Below, piece after piece: positions 34,651-42,755 of a DNA stretch of 56,315 nt. Source of the DNA: an uncultured Lachnospiraceae bacterium. GTDB taxonomy: Bacteria > Bacillota > Clostridia > Lachnospirales > Lachnospiraceae. How positions within the stretch are numbered: the stretch's first letter is position 1; every line of letters starts with the position of its first letter. A program made the position numbers and the translations under genes. The notes under the pieces were generated by a model that was not told the origin of the DNA, did no database searches, and was given only the letters and a program-made list of their open reading frames with translations. The stretch covers positions 1 through 56,315 of the forward strand of contig CANRBX010000013.1 of NCBI GenBank assembly GCA_947628955.1, in the 5' to 3' direction.

Positions 34651-36000
34651 AACCGCGCCCGAAACCGGATGCAGCGTCCCGGTTTTTTCTCCGCGATGCT
34701 TCTCTCTAAGAATCACACAGCACTGCTCCAGAAGTCTCTCGCTGCTATTTTCGTATGCCGTGATCCGGCCAATCCGGCCCTGTCCCGCCTGCTCCTGTCC
34801 TGCCTGCATTTCCTCCTGCTGCAGATCTGATTCTCCGCCTGCCAGGTACCCGGCAACGCCAGCCTCACCCGGCACGGCGATCTGCTTCTCTGTCAGATAT
34901 TCCTGCAGCACGCGCGCCGTCTTCATGTCTCCACAGAAGAAAGCGGTGCGCGGCCGCTGCGGATGTTCCGCGCTGTTCTGCTTCCGGACGCCGGCTTGTT
35001 CCTTCGCGTTGTTCTGCTTCTGACCGCTGATCCATTCCCCGGCCCTGTCCCGCTTCCGCCCGCCGTCCTGATCCTCAGCGCTGTTCTGCTTCCGGCCGCC
35101 GTCCTGATCCTCAGCACTGTTCTGCTTCCGGCCGCCGGCTTGTTCCTTCGCGTTGTTCTGCTTCTGACCGCTGATCCATTCCCCGGCCCTGTCACGCTTC
35201 TGCCCGCCGTCCTGTCCCTCTGCGTCATCCTGCAGGTTTTCGATGTACGCGCGCGCCTCCGAAACCGTCAGTATGCCCCTCGTCTCTTCTGTGTCAAAGG
35301 GCTGCGCCTGCTCCATCGTCAGCCCGCGGTTCAGCGTCTCCAGGTACAGCTCGCTGCGGTATCCCAGCAGACGATCCTCCCACATCGCCGTCTGCGCATC
35401 TGTCACATCCGCATCCGCGTCCGGTTTTACATACAAGATCCTCTCATATCCTTTCCCGCGCAGATACTGCACCATGAGCTGCGCCCCGTGAAATCCGTCA
35501 TCCATCACGTAGTCTATCGGCACATGAGGATCAAAAAAACCGATCCCGATAACAGGCCTGCCGCAATTTTTCCTCAGAAACAGCAGCTCTTCCACCGTAA
35601 GCGGTTCGGGAAGCAGTATTCCAGAACATTTTTCCAGGTCCCGCAGCGCGGCGTTCCTTTCGTCCAGAATCTCATGGAGCACGTAATGCTTCGCCTGAAA
35701 CCGCTGAGCCCGCAGCAATTCTGCGAGCCTGTCCGCAGCACCGGCAGCACCGGCGGTCTCGTCGATCCCGGCGGTTCCGGCGGTTCCATCGGCCGGGGTC
35801 ACAATGGCGACAACATTCCGGCAGTTGTCCGCGCTGCCTTTTCCCATCTCGTATCCCATCTCGGAGGCCGTCTGGCAAACTTTTCTGATCAGGTCGTCAC
35901 TGACGCCTTTTCTTCCCGCCAGCGCATTTGACACGCTGACATTACTGATTCCCAGAGCCCTTGCTATATCATTCTGACTGATCTTCTTTTTCGGTCGCAT
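34630..36000 (-). CDS. LacI family regulator with low-complexity insertion (third of three)
   Basis: This 456-residue protein is about 110 residues longer than its relatives. The head (ISQNDIARALGISNVSVSNALAGRKGV) is standard. The sensor domain is interrupted at about residue 265-350 by a hydrophilic Gln/Asn/Lys/Arg repeat (EWISGQKQNNAKEQAG, QNSAEDQDGGRK), just before the TAFFCGDMKTA strand, where the two neighbouring LacI proteins have only a short loop. A second Gln-rich stretch lies near residue 395. The protein may still fold if the insert loops out. Its promoter carries two palindromes, suggesting autorepression. Confidence 0.85.
   Translation of the reverse strand: MRPKKKISQNDIARALGISNVSVSNALAGRKGVSDDLIRKVCQTASEMGYEMGKGSADNCRNVVAIVTPADGTAGTAGIDETAGAAGAADRLAELLRAQRFQAKHYVLHEILDERNAALRDLEKCSGILLPEPLTVEELLFLRKNCGRPVIGIGFFDPHVPIDYVMDDGFHGAQLMVQYLRGKGYERILYVKPDADADVTDAQTAMWEDRLLGYRSELYLETLNRGLTMEQAQPFDTEETRGILTVSEARAYIENLQDDAEGQDGGQKRDRAGEWISGQKQNNAKEQAGGRKQNSAEDQDGGRKQNSAEDQDGGRKRDRAGEWISGQKQNNAKEQAGVRKQNSAEHPQRPRTAFFCGDMKTARVLQEYLTEKQIAVPGEAGVAGYLAGGESDLQQEEMQAGQEQAGQGRIGRITAYENSSERLLEQCCVILREKHRGEKTGTLHPVSGAVIEGCSA
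34966..35220 (-). repeat. in-frame repeats in the third LacI gene
   Basis: A 36-residue unit (108 bp) occurs twice, separated by an extra 12-residue (36 bp) copy of its end. All copies stay in frame and add about 85 hydrophilic residues. Confidence 0.85.
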
Positions 36001-36017
36001 ATATTTCTCTTCTCTTT

Positions 36018-36035
36018 TTAGTCTAAATTAGCTAA
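36018..36035 (-). promoter_or_regulatory. palindromic operator just after the LacI promoter
   Basis: TTAGTCTAA and TTAGCTAA flank a central A, an imperfect palindrome immediately after the predicted start of transcription. It is the second of two sites at this promoter. Confidence 0.5.
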
Positions 36036-36042
36036 TAACTAG

Positions 36043-36071
36043 ATTGTAATCAGCTTAATTTAACTTGTCAA
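36043..36071 (-). promoter_or_regulatory. strong LacI promoter with operator in the spacer
   Basis: On the minus strand TTGACA (36066-36071), exactly 17 bases, TACAAT (36043-36048). The spacer holds AAGTTAAATTAAGC, related to the palindrome at 31318 (13 of 17 positions). A repressor bound here would sit between the -35 and -10 boxes. Confidence 0.7.
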
Positions 36072-36291
36072 TACCATATTTTTTCTCAAGTTTCCGCAGT
36101 TCTATCCACAGGGCAGTCTGCCCGATACACTTCTTATCATTTTTTCGTTGTAAAAAGTGTATTGTTTTTACATTTTTTCGTTGTAATTTTTGTATGAGTA
36201 TATTATTGACCGGCTGATTATGGGCATGGAACTGTATGCGGTGTCGGAGATTCACAGGCTGACTTAATTTTTTCAATATTAAGGGCAGCAC
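36055..36291 (-). CDS. doubtful 78-residue ORF
   Basis: A minus-strand frame whose last 35 residues (ending KKYGIDKLN) look protein-like but whose first half is unconvincing. Its end overlaps the strong LacI promoter. No ribosome-binding site is visible. It may be the remnant of a lost gene. On the opposite strand a short frame at 36190-36264 also looks protein-like, so the region may be gene debris. Confidence 0.2.
   Translation of the reverse strand: MLPLILKKLSQPVNLRHRIQFHAHNQPVNNILIQKLQRKNVKTIHFLQRKNDKKCIGQTALWIELRKLEKKYGIDKLN
36138..36186. repeat. two direct 16-bp repeats
   Basis: CATTTTTTCGTTGTAA occurs at 36138-36153 and again at 36171-36186, exactly 33 bases apart. The AT-rich setting and helical-turn spacing would suit a regulator-binding site or a promoter remnant. 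Confidence 0.5.
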
Positions 36292-36333
36292 ATTTTCCGA
36301 TGTGCCTGGAGGCAGGAATCTTCTTGTCGTACG

Positions 36334-36359
36334 AAAAAGCTGCGGTTTTCCGCAGCTTT
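36334..36359 (-). terminator. terminator of the 55-residue gene
   Basis: Perfect 10-bp arms AAAGCTGCGG and CCGCAGCTTT around TTTT. On the minus strand the hairpin runs into five T residues, 40 bases after the small gene. Confidence 0.75.
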
Positions 36360-36397
36360 CCCGGTTAGGTATGTCCAGTTAAAGGTATATGTCAGTG

Positions 36398-36565
36398 TCA
36401 GCTTTCCTGCTCATCTTTCTTCTGCATTCCGACCGCACTGTCCATCAGCTTGATCAGCTCCAGTGCGCTCCGGAACTTCTGTGTGATGTCTTTCTCTATC
36501 CAGTGCACCGTTCCCTGCCATGTCGCGTTCTCACAATGATCTATCTGAACTAAAAATTTTCCCAT
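36398..36565 (-). CDS. small conserved-looking 55-residue protein
   Basis: A complete small gene: ATG at 36565 preceded by AGAGGTAAAACG, 55 codons, TGA at 36398, then a perfect hairpin terminator. The protein starts MGKFLVQIDHCENATWQGTVHW and continues as an amphipathic helix (FRSALELIKLMDSAVG) with a charged end. Its opening strands resemble small proteins that carry one beta hairpin and one helix; no enzyme motif or membrane segment is present. It is transcribed after the secreted acidic protein gene, 196 bases apart. The function is unknown. Confidence 0.72.
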   Translation of the reverse strand: MGKFLVQIDHCENATWQGTVHWIEKDITQKFRSALELIKLMDSAVGMQKKDEQES

Positions 36566-36573
36566 CGTTTTAC

Positions 36574-36762
36574 CTCTTTCTGCTATTTTGTCGTCCTGTT
36601 ATGCTGTCTGTCTCTGCCGGTTCCCTGTCTGCTATTTTCTTAATCTGTTATCTTCTTATCTGTTGTTTTCTCGTCTGTCATTTTCTTACTTGTTATATTT
36701 TATCTGCTGTTTTCTTATCTGATGTTTTTTCAGCCGTTTTGTTTTTATCTGTCATTTTTTAT
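36574..36762. repeat. T-rich degenerate tandem repeat
   Basis: About ten units of 14-16 bases on the theme TTATCTGTTNTTTTC. In minus-strand mRNA it would be an unstructured A/G-rich spacer between the secreted protein gene and the 55-residue gene. The hydrophobic plus-strand frame through it is a by-product of the repeat. Confidence 0.65.
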
Positions 36763-37367
36763 TAAATCGCGAAGTTTGCTGCGGTGCCGTTCTGTGCCGT
36801 TACTTCTCCGTCCTCGATCTCCATTACGCTCTGCTGTCCGTTCGCTGCCGCCTTGAACTCAACCTGAAGGTTTACGCTGTCCTCTGCCGTCTCAACCTCT
36901 GCCCCATTTGCCACGAAGATCACATCGTAGAATTTGTACTCTGCGCTTGCGTCTGCTCCGTACACTGCCTCTGCCGCTGCCTTTGCCTCTTCGTATGCCG
37001 CGCTGCCTTCCTCAAGCTTCGTAACTACCATCTCTGCGTTCACCGGAAGCTCTCCCTCTGCACGGATGACCACTTCCTCGTTCTCGAAGAAGAAGCTCTG
37101 CACTGCGCTCTGTGCGCCTGCGTTTGCCTCGGTCTGGGCCTGCTCAGCCGCCTGTGCAACCTCTGCCGGAACCTCTGCCTCGACAACTGCCACAACCTGT
37201 ACGTCGAATCCGATCTCTGCTGCCGCTTCGGTCTCAGCCGTGATCTCTGCTGCCATCTCCGTGGTCTCGTCGATGATGATGTCTTCCTCTGCCATTGCCG
37301 GTGCGTATACCATGAATGCTGCCATCGCTGCTGCAAGTACCATTTTCTTAAGGTTCATCTTCATCAT
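36762..37367 (-). CDS. secreted acidic protein of unknown function
   Basis: This 201-residue exported protein has a signal peptide (about 1-26, AAAMAAFMVYAPAMA) and a mature part unusually rich in Ala and Glu. After a low-complexity acidic stretch (27-95), residues about 98-185 form one domain (EEVVIRAEGELPVNAEMVV, YKFYDVIFVANGAEVE) like the repeated beta domains of cell-wall surface proteins in related bacteria. There is no LPXTG or transmembrane anchor, so it may be released or wall-associated. GGAGG lies 8 bases upstream of the start, and an extended -10 promoter is at 37430. Confidence 0.75.
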   Translation of the reverse strand: MMKMNLKKMVLAAAMAAFMVYAPAMAEEDIIIDETTEMAAEITAETEAAAEIGFDVQVVAVVEAEVPAEVAQAAEQAQTEANAGAQSAVQSFFFENEEVVIRAEGELPVNAEMVVTKLEEGSAAYEEAKAAAEAVYGADASAEYKFYDVIFVANGAEVETAEDSVNLQVEFKAAANGQQSVMEIEDGEVTAQNGTAANFAI

Positions 37368-37429
37368 TTTCTTTCCCTCCGCTTTACGCTCATCTATGTG
37401 AATCTGTTGTTTTCTGCTTTTCTGGTTAC

Positions 37430-37438
37430 ATTATAGCA
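37430..37438 (-). promoter_or_regulatory. extended -10 promoter of the secreted protein gene
   Basis: TGC-TATAAT on the minus strand, 60 bases before the start codon. The TGn extension explains the lack of a good -35 box. Confidence 0.5.
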
Positions 37439-37518
37439 TGCGAACTATTTCGTAAATTATTTCGTCAACAGATTTTTTTGTACTTTTTCACTTTTTTAGA
37501 AATAAATTTGAATCTTAA

Positions 37519-37578
37519 AAGGCGCCTTGAAGTGATCCTCCGGAGTATCAGTCTCCTTCAGGCACTTCAAGACGCCTT
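37519..37578. terminator. long hairpin after the Nudix gene
   Basis: AAGGCGCCTTGAAGTG (37519-37534) pairs with CACTTCAAGACGCCTT (37563-37578) except for one base. Minus-strand transcripts run into TTTTAAG. It ends the Nudix transcript and may also work from the other side. Confidence 0.65.
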
Positions 37579-37704
37579 ACCTTATCATTTTTATCAGCAT
37601 CATGATGCTGCCAGGGATTGTGGGGTGCTGAGCGCCAGTGGCCCTCGTCCAGCACCGACCGAAGCGGAGCGCAGACAGCGCAGCACGGAACAATCCGTAT
37701 GGCA

Positions 37705-38331
37705 TCATTTTTGGCCGTCGCCGCGCCTGCGCTCCAGCAGCCACGCGGCAATATGGACCGCCTGCTGAAACCCGCCCCCGGCGATCATATCCTCGATCTC
37801 CTGCGCGCGGAATTTCCTTACATTCAGAAATTCTGTCTCATCGAGAGACTGTCCGGACACCTTCCGGCAGTTCCTCGCCGCGAAAAGATATGCATAATTA
37901 TCGGCTATGGTCGCGTTCGACGGCACCGTGAGCAGATGGGTCCACTCGTCAGACTCATAGCCGGTCTCTTCCCGCAGCTCGCGCTTCGCCGCCTCGAAGG
38001 CGTCCTCCGCGGAGCAGCCGCCGGGGCCGTATTCCCTGCCGTCGCTCCGCTCTATCCCGCCCGCCGGAAATTCGGTGGTCACTTCCCTGATCCCCTGCCT
38101 GAACTGGCGGACACACAGATAATTTCCCTCCGTATCGGAAGCCACGATCACCACGTAATCCCTGCGGCTGTAGCTGTAAAACGGTTCAAACACACTCCCG
38201 TCCGGGAAACGGTATGCGGACCGCCTGAAATCTATCCATTCATCCTGTATGATATGCTCCGTGCGGATCTCTTCCCATGCAAGCTCATTCTTCTCATCCG
38301 CAGCATCGTTTTTCTTTCTCTCCATCGTCAA
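37705..38331 (-). CDS. Nudix hydrolase, ADP-ribose pyrophosphatase-like
   Basis: This 208-residue hydrolase should cleave a nucleoside diphosphate derivative. The Nudix helix is clear in AEDAFEAAKRELREETGYES (about residues 108-127), preceded by the substrate-side segment FPAGGIE. The upstream part (FYSYSRRDYVVIVASD, YLCVRQFRQGI) matches the ADP-ribose pyrophosphatase group. The gene probably starts at TTG 38331, since GGAGGAG lies nine bases before it; ATG 38325 is the alternative. No operon partner is obvious. Confidence 0.85.
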   Translation of the reverse strand: MTMERKKNDAADEKNELAWEEIRTEHIIQDEWIDFRRSAYRFPDGSVFEPFYSYSRRDYVVIVASDTEGNYLCVRQFRQGIREVTTEFPAGGIERSDGREYGPGGCSAEDAFEAAKRELREETGYESDEWTHLLTVPSNATIADNYAYLFAARNCRKVSGQSLDETEFLNVRKFRAQEIEDMIAGGGFQQAVHIAAWLLERRRGDGQK

Positions 38332-38453
38332 TCTGTCTCACTCCTCCGGCAAAATATTTGCCCGGCCTGCTGCCCGCCGCCGCACTCATCCGGGCAGAAC
38401 CCGCGGCGGCGGCAAATCCCTGCGCCGGAAACTGTGCGCTCCCCCCGCCGCAC

Positions 38454-40202
38454 TCACCCGACCGGGATCCGCAGCGTCTGTCCGACCAGGATCGTATCGC
38501 CGATCAGCCCGTTCACCCGCTTGATCGCCTCCACCGTGGTCCCATAGCGCCGGGCGATACGCCAGAGCGTGTCGCCGGTCTGAACCGTGTAGGCGATCGT
38601 GTTCCCCTGCGGCCCGGGATCGGGAACATTTTCCTCAATGCCCAGATAATGGCGGTACAGAGCCTGCCAGGTCTGCGCGCCGACAATGCCGTCCGGATCC
38701 AGTCCCATCTGGCGCTGGAACGCCACGACCGCCTGCCGGGTCCCGCTTCCAAAGATGCCGTCCTGCACCGGGGCCGGGATGCCCGGATAATACCGGGAGA
38801 TCACATTCAGCAGGTACTGCAGCGTCACCACGTCCTGACCGCGGGAGCCCTGGCGCAGAACCGTCCCGGGCGGAACCGTTCCGATCCCTAGGTCTGTGCC
38901 CTCACTGTCCAGCTCCGCCAGCCGGGTCACCGCCGTGTACACGGCCGACAGCTTATACCAGGTAGCCTTTCCCACGATGCCGTCCGCCGTCAGGTTAAAA
39001 ATACTCTGGAATTTCCGCACTGCATCGCGCGTGCTCTCTCCAAACACCCCCGGCAGGTCTGTGATGGCCGGGACCGCCGGATAATTGCGCCGGATCCTCC
39101 CCAGATACGTCTGAATCGTCTGGACGTCCAGCCCGGTGCTCCCGACACGCAGCGCCGTCCCGGGGTAGGACGACAGTGCATTTGTGACAATATTGGTCCT
39201 CGCGATCTCAATGTCGTCCGGATAATAATAGCGCAGGATCTGCAGCGCCAGCCAGCCGCGGCCGGCAAGCGCAGCGCTCCCCCACTGGGACAGGCCCGCA
39301 CAGGTCACCGTCGTCCCATTGCAGAAGGAGGTAAAATAAGGCGCGTTCTGTCCCCGCCTGCGGACATATTCCCCATACACCTCATCGGCCACACTGCTGA
39401 TCGAGTCATAGACCGGCCGCCCCGGAACAAAATACTGGTCGTACGCTGTATTGTTCGTGATATCAAAATTGTAGCCGCGGCTTCTGTACCACTCCGTATA
39501 CACGCGGTTCAGCGCAAAGGTCATGATCGCATAGATATTGGCCTTCAGCGCCTCCCGCGGCCAGGTCGGGTAAATCTCGCTGCCCGCGGCATTTTTTACA
39601 TAATCGAGAAACGGAACCTGCACATTCGCCGCCGGAGCGTCCGGCGCGCCCAGATGTACGGTGATCGGATCCGGAATCACCACCTGCCGCAGCACCCGCG
39701 GCTCTGCCTGGCCTCCCTCCGGAGCGTCCGGCGCGCCCAGGTGCACGGTGATCGGATCCGGAATCACCACCTGCCGCAGCACCCGCGGCTCTGCCTGGCT
39801 TCCCTCCGGAGCCCTCCGGCACGCGGACTCCACGGCAGGCCCTCCGATCTCGATGTCCTCCATTGTCTGGGACGGTCCCCGATCCTGGAGCGGGACAAGC
39901 GCCGCCGGCACAACCGCCCTCTCCCCGTCAAAAACCGGGATCTGCGCGATGAACACCGGCTCAAAGCCCTCCGCATCCACGGTCACGCTGTACTCCGCAT
40001 AGGGCTTCCCCGGATAATCCGGATCCTGTGAACAGCTCCCGTCCAGTGTCTCCAGAGAAACCGTCCCGGTCTCCCCGCTCTCATCCGTAACAAGACGGTA
40101 AAGTACATTCTCCTCACTGTCCAGCACCCAGACCCGGGCGCCCTCAAGCGGAATGGCATCCTGCGCTGTCCGCGCCTGTACCTGCAGATATCCGACAGCC
40201 AT
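38454..40202 (-). CDS. SpoIID-like/peptidoglycan-binding/LysM protein
   Basis: This 582-residue protein probably acts on cell wall, perhaps of the spore. Order: a carboxypeptidase-regulatory-like beta domain (about 1-95), a proline-rich linker with a duplicated 29-residue unit (130-190), a SpoIID/amidase-enhancer-like region (about 205-325: REALKANIYAIMTFALNRV, AGLSQWGSAAL), two PG_binding_1 domains (about 345-410 and 440-515) and a C-terminal LysM (YTVQTGDTLWRIARRYG, 530-580). There is no signal peptide, as is common for proteins deposited on spores by the mother cell. The start ATG has AAGGA eleven bases upstream. Confidence 0.82.
   Translation of the reverse strand: MAVGYLQVQARTAQDAIPLEGARVWVLDSEENVLYRLVTDESGETGTVSLETLDGSCSQDPDYPGKPYAEYSVTVDAEGFEPVFIAQIPVFDGERAVVPAALVPLQDRGPSQTMEDIEIGGPAVESACRRAPEGSQAEPRVLRQVVIPDPITVHLGAPDAPEGGQAEPRVLRQVVIPDPITVHLGAPDAPAANVQVPFLDYVKNAAGSEIYPTWPREALKANIYAIMTFALNRVYTEWYRSRGYNFDITNNTAYDQYFVPGRPVYDSISSVADEVYGEYVRRRGQNAPYFTSFCNGTTVTCAGLSQWGSAALAGRGWLALQILRYYYPDDIEIARTNIVTNALSSYPGTALRVGSTGLDVQTIQTYLGRIRRNYPAVPAITDLPGVFGESTRDAVRKFQSIFNLTADGIVGKATWYKLSAVYTAVTRLAELDSEGTDLGIGTVPPGTVLRQGSRGQDVVTLQYLLNVISRYYPGIPAPVQDGIFGSGTRQAVVAFQRQMGLDPDGIVGAQTWQALYRHYLGIEENVPDPGPQGNTIAYTVQTGDTLWRIARRYGTTVEAIKRVNGLIGDTILVGQTLRIPVG
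39634..39815 (-). repeat. 87-bp in-frame duplication in the SpoIID-like protein gene
   Basis: GGAGCGTCCGGCGCGCCCAG recurs at 39634 and 39721, with a third partial start at 39808, an 87-base period. It encodes the repeated QAEPRVLRQVVIPDPITVHL linker units. Confidence 0.85.
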
Positions 40203-40279
40203 ATCACTCTGTTTCCTTCTTCTGATCTCTCTACTATATGCTGTTGAGGATCAAAAGGTCATACGCGCAGGCCCGTTTT

Positions 40280-41608
40280 TTATGCCAGCGATCCCATGGG
40301 ATCCCACGGGTTCAGCTCGATCACTTCCGAGTCAATGACGGCGAGCTGCGCGGCGGTCAGATATTTCCTGCTGACCACCACCTGATACACGTACTCGTCA
40401 AACCAGGCGTCGCTCATGACGTAGTAGCCCTTCTGGCCGGATTCGTCGCCCCAGCTGTTCTCTACGCGCCAGCGCGTGGGAGCGCCGCTCTCGTCCAGGT
40501 TCACACCCTGGAAGACCATGGCGTGGGTCATCTGGCTCTGGCCGTAATCCAGCCGTTCCGCCTTGGTCATGCCGAGCCGGATCTGAAACAGGCTCTCATA
40601 ATCATAATTTCCGGGATCCAGAAGCCCCGTCTCACGCTCAGAATACGGGCCCACATCGCAGCCGAACCAGACAGGCTCCCCGTCCTTCATCTGGGCGATG
40701 GCCGCCGCTTTCAGCTCATCGATCGGAAGGTTAATGTAGCATACCGGACTGCCCTCCTTCACATTGCCCAGCATTTTCACCGTATAGCGGCGGTAGAACG
40801 GCTTGTCCGGCGTGGGCGCGTTGATCAGGCTCACGTAGTCTCCAAGATCCATGTCTATGTATTTCTCATAAAACTGTTTCGGCGTCAGGCCGCAGTCCCG
40901 GATGAAATGATCGTCCTTGTCGCGGACCTCAAAATCCACCGTCCTCGGGGGCTCGCCGAGGCAGATGACGAGGATCCGGTAGATCTCGCCAAGCATTTTT
41001 TCCTTCTCCGCGGCAAGCGCTTCCGCGTCGCCGGATGCCATCCTGCGCAGGATCACCGCGTCGCCGCGCAGCAGCTCGGTTATGATATGGCACATCTCCC
41101 TCGTGGAGGATGAGACCGCGGATTCCGGCATCGCATATTTTGGAACGACGCCGTACTTGGCGACCAGATTGGCCATCATGTCCCACTGCCCTCCGTCGCC
41201 GACGGGATCGCGCAGAAGAAAGTCAAGCAAACGGCTCCCCACAGGCTCGTCAAGCGTGTCCAGGATATTTTCCAGAAAATAATTGGATTTCTCCAGCTTG
41301 TCCCAGAACAGCATGTAATTCTGCGACAGCTCAAAATCCTCCAGGTTCCACTTCCGGATGATGCGTGACCGCATCACATTCATGGCGGCGAACAGCCAGC
41401 AGCGTCCGCTCTGCTTCTGGTTCGTTATGGCTCCCTGTTTCAGGGAGAGAGAAAAGGTGTGGGGGTTCTGCCGTCTGGCGTCATGGTTCAGGCAGCTTTT
41501 GTTCAGACCGTTCGTCATGACCGCATCGCACGCGATCCGGCCTGCGCGGTCCGCGTGAAAGGCCTCGCTGCATGCCTCCAGCAGCCCCTGCGTGATATTT
41601 TTGCTCAT
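40280..41608 (-). CDS. pepC: C1-family aminopeptidase (PepC/bleomycin hydrolase)
   Basis: This 442-residue cytoplasmic cysteine peptidase removes N-terminal residues from peptides. The catalytic set is complete: Cys70 in QSGRCWLFA, His362 in QMTHAMVF and Asn384 in VENSWGD. Length and order match the bleomycin hydrolase family, which forms a hexameric barrel. The C-terminal residues (NPWDPMGSLA) provide the tail that fills the active site in this family. AGGAGG precedes the start. Confidence 0.95.
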   Translation of the reverse strand: MSKNITQGLLEACSEAFHADRAGRIACDAVMTNGLNKSCLNHDARRQNPHTFSLSLKQGAITNQKQSGRCWLFAAMNVMRSRIIRKWNLEDFELSQNYMLFWDKLEKSNYFLENILDTLDEPVGSRLLDFLLRDPVGDGGQWDMMANLVAKYGVVPKYAMPESAVSSSTREMCHIITELLRGDAVILRRMASGDAEALAAEKEKMLGEIYRILVICLGEPPRTVDFEVRDKDDHFIRDCGLTPKQFYEKYIDMDLGDYVSLINAPTPDKPFYRRYTVKMLGNVKEGSPVCYINLPIDELKAAAIAQMKDGEPVWFGCDVGPYSERETGLLDPGNYDYESLFQIRLGMTKAERLDYGQSQMTHAMVFQGVNLDESGAPTRWRVENSWGDESGQKGYYVMSDAWFDEYVYQVVVSRKYLTAAQLAVIDSEVIELNPWDPMGSLA

Positions 41609-41652
41609 TTGCGCTCCTCCTTGTGAAGAAATAGTACCGTCCCCTCTGCGGG

Positions 41653-42408
41653 TCAGTTTATGTCGTTTAAAAATTCCTTTACCGCGTCTGTCATGATCTC
41701 CATATGGTAATTAAAGCAGTGCGTATCCCCCGGGACGACCACCAGCCTGGCATTGTCATAGAGCTCCGCCGCCTTCTTCGCGTAATCCAGCGGAACCGCC
41801 TCGTCCCTGTCGCCCTGCACAATGAGCACCGGGCCGTGGAAGCGCTCAATCTCATCCTCCACATGGATCGTCTGGGCCACCCGGATATAGTTTCCGTTCA
41901 GGCGCCGGTCGTCCGCCTCCAGGATGTCCGGAATGTGAACCGGGTCAAAGGATATTCCGAGCAGGCTCCCCTGCCTTGCCCCGTCCGGGATCATCCAGGC
42001 CGGCGAAAGGGGAATGAGCGCCTTCAGGTCGTCCGCCCTCATGCCGCCCACAAGCATAGCGAGCAGGCCGCCCTGGGAATGGCCGCAGAGGTACAGATCG
42101 CTGACAAAATCCAGCGTTTTCGCATAGTCAACCACCGCCAGCGCATTTGTCACCCATTTGTAAAGTGTGTGATCCTCAAATCTGCCGTCGCTCCCGCCAT
42201 GGCCGTACATCTCCGCTCTGAGGGCGGCAAAGCCCGCGGCATTTACAGCCCTGGCCACGGCGACAATATGATCCTCCTCCATGTGTCCCGTAAAGCCGTG
42301 GATCACGATCACCAGCGGGCATTTTCCGGAACCGTCCTGAATCTTTTCCGGCATGTCCAGCTTCGCGTGAAGCCTGATCCCGTCGTTTTCGATATAAAAT
42401 TCCTTCAT
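41653..42408 (-). CDS. alpha/beta hydrolase, cinnamoyl-esterase-like
   Basis: This 251-residue serine hydrolase has the oxyanion segment VIHGFTGH (about 33-40), nucleophile elbow GHSQGG with Ser111, and the acid and histidine strands near VQGDRDEAVPL and PGDTHCFNYH. Layout and lid region resemble feruloyl/cinnamoyl esterases of gut bacteria, so it may release hydroxycinnamates or other acyl groups; other esters are possible. It is intracellular, with no signal peptide. GGAGGGAACA lies before the start. Confidence 0.85.
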   Translation of the reverse strand: MKEFYIENDGIRLHAKLDMPEKIQDGSGKCPLVIVIHGFTGHMEEDHIVAVARAVNAAGFAALRAEMYGHGGSDGRFEDHTLYKWVTNALAVVDYAKTLDFVSDLYLCGHSQGGLLAMLVGGMRADDLKALIPLSPAWMIPDGARQGSLLGISFDPVHIPDILEADDRRLNGNYIRVAQTIHVEDEIERFHGPVLIVQGDRDEAVPLDYAKKAAELYDNARLVVVPGDTHCFNYHMEIMTDAVKEFLNDIN

Positions 42409-42594
42409 AGCCTGTTCCCTCCTGTTGTTTTACATAGCCCTGACAGGCTTATTGTAGCAAACGATCAGACTTATTGCCATATAAATTTTGTCTCAAATTC
42501 TGCTTCGCCCTTCCGTCCGCTCGTCGACGATCAGTACCCTGTATTTCATAGGCCAGCGCTCCCATATAAGTTTCCTTTTTTTATATTAAACGAT

Positions 42595-42650
42595 AACCGT
42601 CAAATTTTCGACAAAAAAAAACGGGATCCCTCGCAGAATCCCAACTCTTT
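42595..42650 (-). terminator. possible terminator facing left
   Basis: GGGAT/ATCCC arms (about 42624-42642) followed on the minus strand by nine T residues. No minus-strand gene precedes it, so it may insulate the esterase gene from antisense transcription or be fortuitous. Confidence 0.3.
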
Positions 42651-42651
42651 C

Positions 42652-42680
42652 TGGACATTCCTCCCCCGGCCTGCTATAAT
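42652..42680 (+). promoter_or_regulatory. promoter of the hybrid histidine kinase gene
   Basis: TGGACA (42652-42657), 17 bases, TATAAT (42675-42680), followed by a leader of about 70 bases to the ATG at 42756. Confidence 0.7.
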
Positions 42681-42755
42681 TTTAAGAAAAATCACGCATT
42701 TTTCCTGAATAAATTGATAGAAATAAGTCTGTCAGCAAAAGGAGGGATCATACCC

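Noticed and set aside
36520-36765. Hydrophobic plus-strand ORF resembling a small membrane protein
   Set aside because: It is produced by the T-rich tandem repeat, lies antisense to a small gene with good signals, and lacks a ribosome-binding site.
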